A stretch of DNA of 64,000 nt from Lycium barbarum. Its lineage: Eukaryota; Streptophyta; Magnoliopsida; Solanales; Solanaceae. Positions 1 through 10,800 of this stretch are shown piece by piece. The stretch covers positions 12,722,336 to 12,786,335 of the forward strand of contig NC_083340.1 in NCBI RefSeq assembly GCF_019175385.1, written 5' to 3'. The position numbers were made by a program, and so were the translations under genes. The notes beneath the pieces were generated by a model. It worked only from the letters and a program-made list of their open reading frames with translations. It had not been told where the DNA came from and searched no databases. Position 1 is the stretch's first letter. The number at the start of each line of letters is the position of its first letter.

Positions 1-161
1 AGACAAAGACCGATACTTTGAACAAGGCCTATGCCTTGCGTTGATAAGGGTAAAGCTCTATACCACTTTTTTTTTTTTTTTTTTTTGTGGGGGGGAGGAA
101 ACAACATAGGAGAACAATAAGAGTACCCATGCCAGATTTGCTTTAGCCGTGGAACTCTTAT

Positions 162-205
<44 letters not shown>

Positions 206-376
206 TTTCTTGAATTTGACTGTAGTCTTTCTGTTTTTCTAGTTGAGGGTTCTTTAAGCTCTTCGGGCAAGAGGAAGAAGGCCAAGGAAAGCAAGCTAGC
301 ATCAGGTCAACATGCAGAACTCTCCCCTCAGCAAAGAAACTGGCCATGGAAGGCCAAGGAGCCTGTGAATTGCTGA
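1..376 (+). CDS. possible 3' end of an unidentified gene (terminal exon)
   Basis: I do not recognise this protein. An open stretch ends in TGA at 374-376 and reads SSSGKRKKAKESK, then HAELSPQQRNWPWKAKEPVNC, a basic and probably nuclear-type tail. A splice acceptor could lie at 241-242 (tttttctag) or at 246-247. The second keeps frame with a possible upstream exon ending at 49 before GTAAAG. The supposed intron holds a T-run, a G-run and a (CT)n tract. The sequence after the stop looks like an ordinary AT-rich 3' UTR. The rest of the gene would lie left of the window. It may also be chance coding. Confidence 0.33.
166..201. repeat. (CT)n microsatellite
   Basis: About 18 perfect CT units. They lie just upstream of the possible terminal exon and would fall inside its intron. 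Confidence 0.9.
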
Positions 377-2119
377 GCTTTTTAATTTACAGTCTCGCCC
401 GCCTGCTTTGAATTGTTGTATAATAGTAGTACTTTTTATCTGGCAAAATGCAGTTCCCAGTGTCATGATCTTAGGTCCATGATACACGTCTCAGAGTAGC
501 CTTGTAAATCTAGTTATTCATATGGCATTAATCACATTAGTGTGCAGCAGAAAACACAATTTTTTTTCACAATAACAGAATTCATGTGGAAGCTTCATGG
601 TCCTTTAAATGTGCTCTCTTTATGTCACATTTCTGTATAGTGGTGTTTGATTTATGATTAGATACTATGTTCTCTTCCTAGACATCACATAATGTACCTT
701 TAATTATGCCAGATATCTCAAGAATCACTGTGGTTTTAGAGGCTACCCCAGCTGGCATGAGAATGAAAATAGATTGAACGCGAATACTCTATGCTTTTGT
801 CTGTGATTCGTTTTGTTTCGCAAATGTTTCTACTTTCATACAGTTTTATAACTTAATCCTAGAGTTAAGTTAGGCCAAAGGTTCTTTTGGGATTGAAGGT
901 GAAGATTAGAAGAAAAAGAAAAAGGAAAAAAAGAAAGGCATTGTCAGGTGATAGGAGATTGATATACGCAGTGCAATTGAAAATTGGTTCGAGGGAAAAA
1001 TTGAAGTAAAAAATAATAAAAAAATAAAAATAAAAAAAACCTTAAATAATCACTTTTGGGATCGAATAGTGTCGGCAGAGTGTAAGACTCACTAATGCAA
1101 TGGCACTTGATAGTATGTCACATTCAGATCAATCCCCCAACGGTCCATTATAAGCGCCTTTAATGGCTTTTCTTTTAAACTCTCACTCCACCTAGGTGAA
1201 TCAATAATTTTCAATTTATTTGTTTAGTAGAGATATTTTATCACTAGCATAAACTTCACTCGTCTTTCTTAATGTTGATATTTGCAATAGATTTTTGATA
1301 CCTCAACTTATAAGAATAAAAAACTTTTGAGAAGTCATAGTTCGAATCGTAATTTATGAGTTTGATTTCTTACTTTTGTCTTACAAATGGAAAAAAGAAT
1401 GAGAAGAAAAAACTTAAAAAAGATGAGAGAGAGTCGTTTTAGGCTGCATCTAAAATGGATCTTTGACAAATTTGGGTGTAATCAATGAACTGACCTTGAT
1501 ATATCTTGGTATTTGCTTAAGAGTACTGGAAAATATAGATTAGTTAACTATGTTCCTATTAAATTCGTTATTCCTCATTGTAACGTGCTGCACTAGGCAA
1601 ATCTATCTTATATTCTTTCAATTGGGGTAAAGGGTTGCTCAATTAGCTCACAATTTAAGTTTTATTAATCATACTGGATATCAGAGCCCGTGTCAGCATG
1701 GGCCCAACATATATTTATAATTTTATTTTTATGCAATTATAAAAAGAATTAATATATTTTACAACATTTCTTGAAAGTCACGTATGTAAAGATAGAAATT
1801 TTGGGAGCACGGGTTCAATAATTTGTGCGATGATGTTATTTTTTTGTTTCAGTTTATATGACTTTATTTAAGAAAAAGGCTAATAGACACTTTTTAAACT
1901 ACGCGTTAATCAAATTTAAACCAGAATTTCAAAACCTATTGAATTTTTAACTACTTCTAAATATGGAAACGTCATTTGAACTACCATGCCCCTAGGCTAA
2001 AACGTGATTTTTTTTTATACATATAGTGATTATGTATATTGTGTCATATAACATGGGCATAGATGCGGTATAAGATTTCTATCCTTTTTATTTTTTTACT
2101 TAACCTATCATAATAAGTA
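377..2119. other. intergenic, no gene seen
   Basis: AT-rich DNA with short A-runs. The first 200 bases could be the 3' UTR of the left-edge gene. I see no coding exon, RNA gene or bounded transposon. The final 5 bases before the next element (2120-2124, CTAAT) are its target duplication. Confidence 0.6.
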
Positions 2120-2124
2120 CTAAT

Positions 2125-4248
2125 TGTTACACCCCTCGTTTCGTAGTGGTAGAACTTATGATTTTCTAGTTGAGTATGCCTTGGGAATTGAGACCCAAGC
2201 CTGGGTTTTGGAGATAGAAAGTGTCTTACCCCGTGTGCGATGGTACCAGCAGGTATTCCTGGTGATTTATAGGATTAGAAGTTGAACAAATCGAATCAAC
2301 GCAATCCGAACTGAAGCGGAAAAGTCTGCAGACACCAGTCGTGTTCGACGGGTCGTCGAACCTGTCGACGGACCGTCGTTGTGCGACGTCGACAGGGTTG
2401 CGCAGCCCTGCATTCTGCAGGCGCAGGTCGACGGGTCGTCGACCCGCTCATCGAACCGGACCACTGAAGCATTTAATTCTCCGAGTATAAATACATGGTC
2501 CACGACTTTATTTCATATTTCTCTCATTCCCAAATCAGAAAACCCTAATATTTTGCTCTCCCAACATTTATGGCATATTAGTGAAGATTAGACAAGACCC
2601 GGATCCCGTAAACCCGAGCTTGTGAAGAAGAAGGTTGTTTCTAGGGTTTCCCCAAGGATGGGAGGCCTAAGGATTTGAAGTTAAAGTGATTCTTGGAATT
2701 CTTGACCCCTCAAGGTATGTCAATGATTCCTACCCTTGTGTTTGAGTTGACCATCGAGAGTTTTAGTGATTTTAGGTAGAGAGAAGGTCCTTGTGGAAGT
2801 GATAGATTGATGAAGGGCAAGGTAGTGACATGAGCCTATTTTAGAGAAATGATTAGGGATGAATTTACGTGTATTTGGATATATATAGGCGCTATCGTTG
2901 TAAGCTTATAAAGGAGATGGTCATCTATGATTCGTTAAGCTTTATACGTGCTTGGGGATGATTAGTAAGCAAAGAAAGTAGCCTAATTAACGCTTATGTT
3001 ATCTTAATTGTAGATTTAAAAGTTCAAGAAGTAGAAGTTGGGCGATTTGATATACGTCAAGGTATGTTAAGGTTATTCCTTATTTTTTTTAGCATGATCC
3101 TATAATATGAATCAATAAACGAGTTAGAGAGTTTTCCTATTACTCTATTCTTATAAGTACTAAGAGAGATGCAGTTTCGACGTTCCCTTACCCCGGCTAT
3201 GGTATTTCCCCATATACAGATCTTATGATTTCCTGTCCTAGTAGTACTAGTTTAGTAAGGCCCATGAAGAGGCAAATTGTCATCATATTATTGAGAATCC
3301 TGTTGTTCAGTCTTACTTGCATTATGCATTCACTTTCAGTCCTTAGAGGTACAGTGAAAGGCACACTTGACAGGGGGTGAAGGTGTGACCTGTGATATTA
3401 CGTTTTATATGTGAAAGGCATGCTTGACAGGGGTGAAGGTGTGGCCTACGAGTGATCCATGAGTGGCCTATGATGTTGGAGTATATACATGAGAAAAACA
3501 CACTTGACAGGGGGTGAAGGTGTGGCCTGTGATGTGACGAGGAGGTGTGTACCTACTAGTTATATATATATATATATGCATGTCCATACTTTCCGACCTA
3601 CAGATTCAGCCAGATGCAGACATATACTAATTCATACAGATTTATGCAGATAGTCATTACTGCTTATGAGTTCAGATCTTATTCATGATCTCTGTACGTA
3701 TTTATACATGTTGTCTTTATGCCTTACATATTCAGTACATTATCCGTACTAACTCCCCGTTGCTCGGGGGGCTGCGTTCATACCCGCAGGTACAGGTAGA
3801 CAGGGAGGTGGTCCGGCTTAGTAGGACCCTTATACAACAGCGATCAGTGCACTCCCTTCGATCCGGAGTTGCAGTCTATTTTGGTAGGCCATTATTTTGG
3901 GATGTATATAGATGGGTATGACGGGGCCCTGTCCCGTCCTTTCTACAACTTCATTCCAGTAGAGGTCTGTAGACAGTTGTATGCAGTAGTCAGACGATGT
4001 AGCCTTGTCGGCTTATATTCTTTTGTGTAGAGTATATATATGGTAGCCTAGCTGGCTTGCACCGTTCTTCCGCATGTTATGTTTATATGTATATACAGAT
4101 TGTACAGAGCCCGGATGTTTCCTCTTTATGAGATTAGTTTGTACCATTTATGGCTATTGATGTTCAGTATGTTTCAGATAAGTAGTTAGGGGTGTTTGGT
4201 CGCTAGAGGTCAGACTCGTGTCACGGCTCATCGGTTTGGGTCGTGACA
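2125..4248 (+). mobile_element. solo LTR, probably Ty3/gypsy chromovirus type
   Basis: The element starts TGTTACACC and ends GTCGTGACA. It is flanked by a perfect 5-bp duplication CTAAT (2120-2124 and 4249-4253). No gag/pol, primer-binding site or second LTR is present, so it is a solo LTR of 2124 bp left by LTR-LTR recombination. A TATA-like TATAAATA lies near 2486. The GC-rich GTCGAC-bearing stretch at 2340-2460 and the long length fit Tekay/Del-like chromoviral LTRs. The family is inference. Confidence 0.82.
3350..3545 (+). repeat. three imperfect tandem units inside the LTR
   Basis: Three units carry the core CTTGACAGGGGGTGAAGGTGT, each preceded by GAAAGGCACA or a close variant and followed by GACC/GGCCTGTGATG or a variant. 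They begin near 3354, 3412 and 3491. Confidence 0.8.
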
Positions 4249-4253
4249 CTAAT

Positions 4254-4787
4254 AAATTATTTTGGTTATTTTGGTGCTCCGTATATAATTACAAACTTAA
4301 GACATTGGAAGATGCCTTTTGAGAATGTAATACCCATCTTTATTTCTTTTTAGGATATTAAATAGTACTGCAATAAACATCCGAGTAATTTATTTTATCA
4401 GTTGTAACAATATTCAATTAATTTGATTATAGAATTACAGTTGCTGAGGTAAGATATTACTCATGGAACTACAAAATGTAATCAGTTGTAATAGTAACTT
4501 TTTAAAAAATGAAGCTTGATAATAATATATTCAGAACTACTTTTGAAAAATTAATCCTTACCTGTACTTTCTCTATCTATTGAATATTAGTACTACAGGA
4601 CTACAAAAAAAGCTATGGAGATTGAAGGGAGAGATAAGTAAGAGAATGTCACATTAAAGTTTAATGGGGGCCACTCTTTTTGGACAGTCATTCAAAATGC
4701 TACAAATGCAGCGCATAGTATAGAAATACAACTGAATTAATGCACCATTATTGACTTAATAGGGGATATTTTGGAAATTACATGGAT
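4254..4787. other. intergenic, no gene seen
   Basis: AT-rich sequence between the solo LTR and a SINE. I see no exon-like coding stretch and no bounded repeat. Confidence 0.55.
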
Positions 4788-4801
4788 ATTGCTTAATTTT
4801 T

Positions 4802-4932
4802 TTTATTTTTTTTTCCCCTCCCATTTAGGAGGATTTATAGTGTTTCCACACTTCCCCTCCAGTGTGACTCGAACCTAGGACCTACCGGTCGTGGGTGGAG
4901 GTGCTTAACCACTGAGCCATCCCTCACTTGTC
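4802..4932 (-). mobile_element. tRNA-derived SINE, reverse orientation
   Basis: On the minus strand it reads GGCTCAGTGGTTAAG (A-box-like), then GGTTCGAGTC (B box), and ends in an A-run. It is flanked by a 14-bp duplication ATTGCTTAATTTTT (4788-4801 and 4933-4946). Length is about 130 bp. It is not a tRNA gene because no cloverleaf closes and a poly-A tail follows. Confidence 0.78.
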
Positions 4933-4946
4933 ATTGCTTAATTTTT

Positions 4947-6180
4947 TAATATGAGGTCCACGTTTTATTTTTATTTTTATAGTGCTTGATTTTTAATATG
5001 GGGTCCATGTTTTTTTTATTTTGTCCACGTTTTTTTTTTTTTAACATGAGTTGGAGGTGGACGACGAAACCACCTCCAAACACATGCTTCTAATATAGTA
5101 AATAAAACCACTTTTTTTTTTTTTTGAAGCATAACTTGGGGCCAATCTGATCTGAGTATCCAGATCTAAGTTATATAAGTACCAAACTGTTACTATTAGA
5201 GTTTGCAGCGGAAAATCCAATATTCCATTTTTAGACATACACAAATAATTGTTGTCGGTCATATTAAATAATTTTGGCAGATCTAAAAACTAGTGGATCT
5301 AAATTCTTTGTAATGCTCCTATCAATGTAGACATATTTGTTAGTATAATAGTTGTCCTTTCCCACCTATAATGGTTTTATTAGACCTTTTGAAAACCAGA
5401 TTTGGTACGATGTAGACTGATGAGTCAATGCCTCTGTGTTCTTTAAATGGAAAAATAGATTTAAAATATTACTCTATCTTCATTTTTTCAATTTTATTTC
5501 TGTTCGTAATAAAAATCAGAATTAGAGGATTTGATAGACACACTTGACGACGAATTCAGGGGTTCAATAGAAACAACACCTAATTGAGGTGTCAAAATTG
5601 AAAAAAGGGACAAGTTTAGAAGACCGCATATGCATTGAGCCTTTTTTCACATATCACTTGACTAACTAAATATATGTAAAATATTTTTAGTACCAAATTA
5701 AAATAACTTAGCAAAGGTTCTATTTCACATAAAGGGAGCTGTAAAACGCTACTTTAAATTAAACAAAGATATCAAGTTTCTATGTTCAAAATTGGATAGA
5801 AAATATGAAAAAATTTAATTGTCTCTGAACTATGCGAAATTGGACAACTTTATATTCTTGCCATTATTATTTACCAATCAAAAATAAAATAAAAATCTTG
5901 CCATTTTAATTTGCTCAAGTTTGCCTTTTTAGACTAACTTACCTTATCATTATTATTCTTTGGATTTATATTAACATTTTTTTTGGTCTCAAACACATCC
6001 TAATTAAATAAAGTGGACTGATTTAACCTTTACACTACACGTATAATTTATTTTTTCCCTTATACTACACTATCATGTATGATTGAAATGTCAAATATTT
6101 CATCCAACTAAAAGAAAGACAAATTACAGATCTTGAACTTCTCCATATCTGGTTTTCTATAATACTGAAAGAAGTTGTTA
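4947..6180. other. intergenic, no gene seen
   Basis: AT-rich. Short imperfect repeats of TTTAATATGRGGTCCA occur near 4945-5010, followed by long T-runs. No gene or bounded transposon was found. Confidence 0.5.
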
Positions 6181-6183
6181 ACT

Positions 6184-6497
6184 CCTCCCATTTCAATTTA
6201 TGTGATATAGTTTGACTATAGAGAAAATTTTAAGTTAAATTATTTGTAAATATAGAAATGTACCTTTTTTTTTTTTTTTACATAAATTATAAAGAAAAAT
6301 ATATGTGACGTTGTGATGGGAGTAATTTTTTTTATTTTCAAAAATGAATTTGATCCTCTTTTAATCATCCAGTTAGCTAATTTAAATATAGAAATGTATC
6401 ATTTTTTTTACATAAATTAAAAAGAAAAATATATGTGACGTGATGGGAGTAATTTTTTTTATTTTAAAAAATAAACTTGGTCCTCTTTTAATCATCG
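6184..6497 (+). repeat. MITE remnant with a tandem 136-bp duplication upstream of PMT14
   Basis: It begins ACTCCTCCCATTTCAATTTA, like a Stowaway tip. The segment TATAGAAATGTAYC through CCTCTTTTAATCATC then occurs twice, starting near 6251 and 6387. Both units carry TATGTGACG and GATGGGAGTAATTTTTTTT. It lies about 300-550 bp upstream of the likely PMT14 leader, so it may be part of the promoter. Confidence 0.6.
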
Positions 6498-6784
6498 CCT
6501 TGGCTGACAATTAGATTCCTACTTGCATAAAATAAAATAAATAAATAAAATAAAATAAAAGAAGGAGAGTCCTAACGCGGTCTCTCCACCTTTTTCACAT
6601 TATATCCTACTAGAACTAGGATTCTGGTGAATCTGCTCATTTTTACTGCTCCAAAAGTTTAATTGGGCAATTTCCCAATTGTTATCTTTAACTATATTAT
6701 TACTTCTACTACTACTGATCCACTCCATTTATTCAATCCCCACTTTAAAAAATAAATAAAAAAATCTATCTTTTTCAAGAAAGA

Positions 6785-7828
6785 TTGCATTTATAGCAGA
6801 GTGTGTGGAGGTTGATTCACTCTGTTTAGATCTCTCTCACTTGTCTAGTGTTTACTGAGCAACTTCACTTCAGATTTGTCACTTGGTAATCAGCTAAAGA
6901 CTTGTTCTTTTTTCTCATTGTTGTGCTTTGCTGCTATGCTTTAGGTCTCTGTGTAGTACTGATTTCTTGTTGTTTGATAAAGTTTTAATCTTTTCTAGTA
7001 CCCATTTGTTCTTTTAACTCTGTGGATTATTGGGGTGTGATTTTATCTGAAAAGAGTTCTTAGTCTGTTATTTACTAGATGCACTTTCTGACTTCTTTCT
7101 AGTTTTCAAAGAGTAGTCTGAATTATGGTGATGTAGTCTTTAATGAGTTCTTTGATGATATATTGGATTTATGGTGAATATGAAGTAAGTGACCTGATAA
7201 AGATGATCTGTTCCCTAGTATGAAGACACTGAGTTCTTGTTTGGCTTTATGGTGGATAACTTTGTAGATCAATGTGTATCCGAGATCTGTGACTGGTGAT
7301 TTAGTATTTCAGACTTCAGGGAGTTTAGTTTGTTATATTTGAATCATTTGATGCACTAACTGTTTTGTCTCCTCAATTGTTAGTTTTTGTAAAAAAGATC
7401 TTTGTAAATTTCCTTTTTTAGCACTTTTTGTTTGTTCTTTTTTTCAATCAGAAGTTGGTTTTATGGTAATGTAGTATTTTTCTGATTCTTTGAGGAGATC
7501 TTGACTTCAGTCATCCCACCCGACTGTTGTACTGCACACGAAGTAAATCGTGGAAGTTAAAGAAGCACTTATGTTCTAATATAATGATTAAGTCTTGAAT
7601 ATCTGTAAATACCTAGTATAAATTCCTCATTTTTGCATTTAGATTATATTAGGTCTGTTTGTGTTTGCATCCTTTGAGAATTTCGGTCAATCTGTTACTG
7701 TTTCCCTGGCTTGAGATGATATATGAAACTTATTTTTGAAGTAAAGTATCTATTGTATCCTGGAAATTGCTCGAAATTCTAACTTTTTTATGCTACAGGG
7801 AACTTTCTGGTGCTGCTGCGAGCACATA
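6785..7828 (+). promoter_or_regulatory. likely PMT14 5' leader with a leader intron
   Basis: A weak TATA-like TTTATAG lies at about 6790, followed by a CT-rich leader typical of plant 5' UTRs. A long T-rich stretch ends in TGCTACAG at 7791-7798, a good splice acceptor 30 bases before the ATG at 7829. The donor is probably near 6886 (TTGGTAATC), which would give a leader intron of about 0.9 kb. The transcription start and donor are inference. Confidence 0.5.
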
Positions 7829-10800
7829 ATGGCGTCCAAGTATCATGGACCAACCAACAAAACACGGCGACCGATCTCTATATTGATTGTAATTGGTCTT
7901 TGCTGTTTCTGTTATCTAATAGGAGTTTGGCAGAAAAGTGGGTCCGGAAAGGGAGATAAGCTAGCACTAGCAGTGACCGAGCAAACTGCTGACTGCAATG
8001 TCTTTCCACCGGCCACTCTAGATTTTGAGTCGCACCATAATTATGTGGAAACACTTGAAACTTCAGAACTAACAACTAAAAAATTCAAATCATGTGATCC
8101 TAAATACAGTGACTATACTCCCTGCCAAGAACAAGACCGAGCTATGAAGTTCCCACGGGAAAATATGATATATAGAGAAAGGCATTGCCCTCCAGATGAT
8201 GAAAAGCTTCGTTGTTTGATCCTGGCACCCAAAGGATACACAACTCCATTTCCATGGCCAAAAAGCCGTGATTATGCCTATTATGCTAATGTTCCTTACA
8301 AACACTTGACAGTTGAGAAGGCGGTCCAAAACTGGGTACAGTTTCAGGGAAATGTTTTCAAATTTCCAGGAGGAGGTACAATGTTCCCTAAAGGAGCAGA
8401 TGCATATATTGATGAACTTGCTTCTGTGGTTCCAATTAAAAGTGGCATGATAAGAACTGCTGTTGACACTGGTTGTGGGGTATGTGTTCTTTTTCTTTTT
8501 TCCTCCCTTCCCTTAAAGGGTCATTTGGTTCGAAGACAAGTTATGCTGGCGTTATTTCTTATTAACTGTTTGGTTTGTTGTATTAACAATAACATGCATC
8601 ACATAATTTCTAAAATAATACTGAATAGGGTGTATAATTATAAGAATAATACTGGTATTGTTAATGCCGTTATTTACTATGTGTAAGAATAATACTGAAT
8701 AAGGTGTTTAAGTAATACTGGTATTAGTTGTACTAGACTCAACTCTTCAGAAACTGACATAGAAGGGAAACAGATATATTACTGGAATGTTTCTACTCAT
8801 GTGGAGTCATTCAACATTTTATCTTTTATATAAATTGTAGCTGCAGATACCTCCATTCTAACAACGACTTCTATTTTGCTTTTTGCTTCCATTAAGAAAG
8901 CTATCTCCATGATGCTAATTATTCTCACTGGTTATGTTTTATATATAGAAAAAGGAAAATTTACCTAATTCATGTCTAAACAAGTTTCGTGCACATATTA
9001 AACAAGTTCTTGTGAATTAGCCAAACTGCATCACTAAGACCACTGTGTTCTTTAACGGTAAGTCGGTAACACATCTTTGAAAACCTCTATTAACATATCG
9101 ATTCTTGACTAGTTCACATTTACTTGTAATAGATTTAATCGCTGTAGTCATTGAATCGCCTATCTAAATACTTCCCATCTATCTGTGAGAATACCTTTTA
9201 TCCCTGATAAGTTGCTTGGAAGGATACTATTCCAATTGATCTAGTACTGTGAAGCTTTGAAAGGAGTCTAATATAACTTACAGGTTATAAAATAAGTAGT
9301 CTATCCTTCACCACCTTTGATAAACATTGTAAAATCTTGCGTTCAGGTGTAAAATTTCTAAATTAATAAATTGTTAATCTCACTTGAAAAAGGCAACATT
9401 ATGGCCAGGAACATCTGCGAGTTCTTCTCATGCTGTCGTTGAGTTTTTTTTCCTTCCCTTTTTAAGTAATTACATTCGACAGAAAAAGGGTTTCTCTCTG
9501 CATTAATGGTTGTAATTGTCCATAAAGTATCATGCTTTTGTATAGTGGCCTGTTTTCTTGGATTCTGACAACTTGTTGCATTCACATCATGCAAAAAGGT
9601 TGCAAGCTGGGGTGCTTACTTGCTGAAGAGAAATATTCTGGCAATGTCATTTGCACCTAAGGACAATCATGAAGCACAAGTGCAATTTGCATTGGAGCGA
9701 GGCGTACCTGCTGTTATTGGAGTTTTTGGTTCCATACACCTTCCATACCCATCAAGAGCATTTGACATGTCTCATTGTTCTCGGTGTCTGATTCCCTGGG
9801 CTTCAAATGGTATATTCCCAAGACATAAAAATTTCTCACTTCATTAAATGTTTTTTACGTTGTACTTGCCCTTTGTTCATCAAGTGCCATCCGGAGCATT
9901 ATGAGCTCTATTAACGACACCTTTGGAAAGGAGACATCTAAAACCATTGGAATTTCCAAATAGGAGAATGGCATATGGGGTACTTGTCAAGTCACAAGGA
10001 AAAGATTTGACAGAGATTTGGGTTTTGGAATGAGACTAGCATAACAGATTTCCATTCAAACTGTAAATTCCTGTGTAAGAGCCTAAGGGGAAAGATCCTT
10101 TTGGAATCATGTGATGAATAAAATTAGGTGCTGTAAATTAGTTCTTTTCAAGAAGAATACTCCCTCGGTCCCTCCAGTCCAAAATAAGTGAACTTTTCAA
10201 AGTCCAAAGAGGTTATTTATTAATTTTCCCAAGTTACCCTTCTCTCTAATAGGTTTTTCAAATCCCAATGCTGACTATTTCTACTTTTAAGAAAAGTTTG
10301 GAGAAAGCAAAAGGATGATATTGTCAGATGCCTTTGATTTGTGTAATTAATTAACTTTCTTAAGGGGTGTGACTGTGAATTTAGTTTATTGTAAGATAAT
10401 TAAAATTGTCGGTGACGAGTTTTGACTTTAAATGGTGAATTTTCTAGCTTGCTGATAGTTGGCTTGTATGTGCAGAGGGCATGTACATGATGGAAGTTGA
10501 TCGAGTTTTGAGACCTGGTGGATACTGGATACTGTCTGGTCCTCCACTCAATTGGAAGACCTATCACAAAGTCTGGAACAGGACCAAGGCGGATTGTAGA
10601 GCCGAGCAAAAAAGGATTGAAGAGTATGCTGAGCTTCTTTGCTGGGAGAAGAAATACGAAAGAGGTGATGTAGCTATATGGAGGAAAAATATAAACGGAA
10701 AATCATGCAGAAGGACATCTGCCAACATATGTCAAACAAAGGATACTGATAATGTCTGGTGAGTTACTAGAGCCCTACTTGTCAAACTCCTTTTATTTAT

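Noticed and set aside
149..240. Leu/Ser-repeat protein start at 149
   Set aside because: It is translation of the (CT)n microsatellite. Only the part after the likely splice acceptor looks like coding sequence.
8480..8686. Open frame continuing past PMT14 exon 1
   Set aside because: It runs into the intron after a good GTATGT donor at 8480. Exon 2 at 9599 restores the family sequence in frame, so this is intron read-through.
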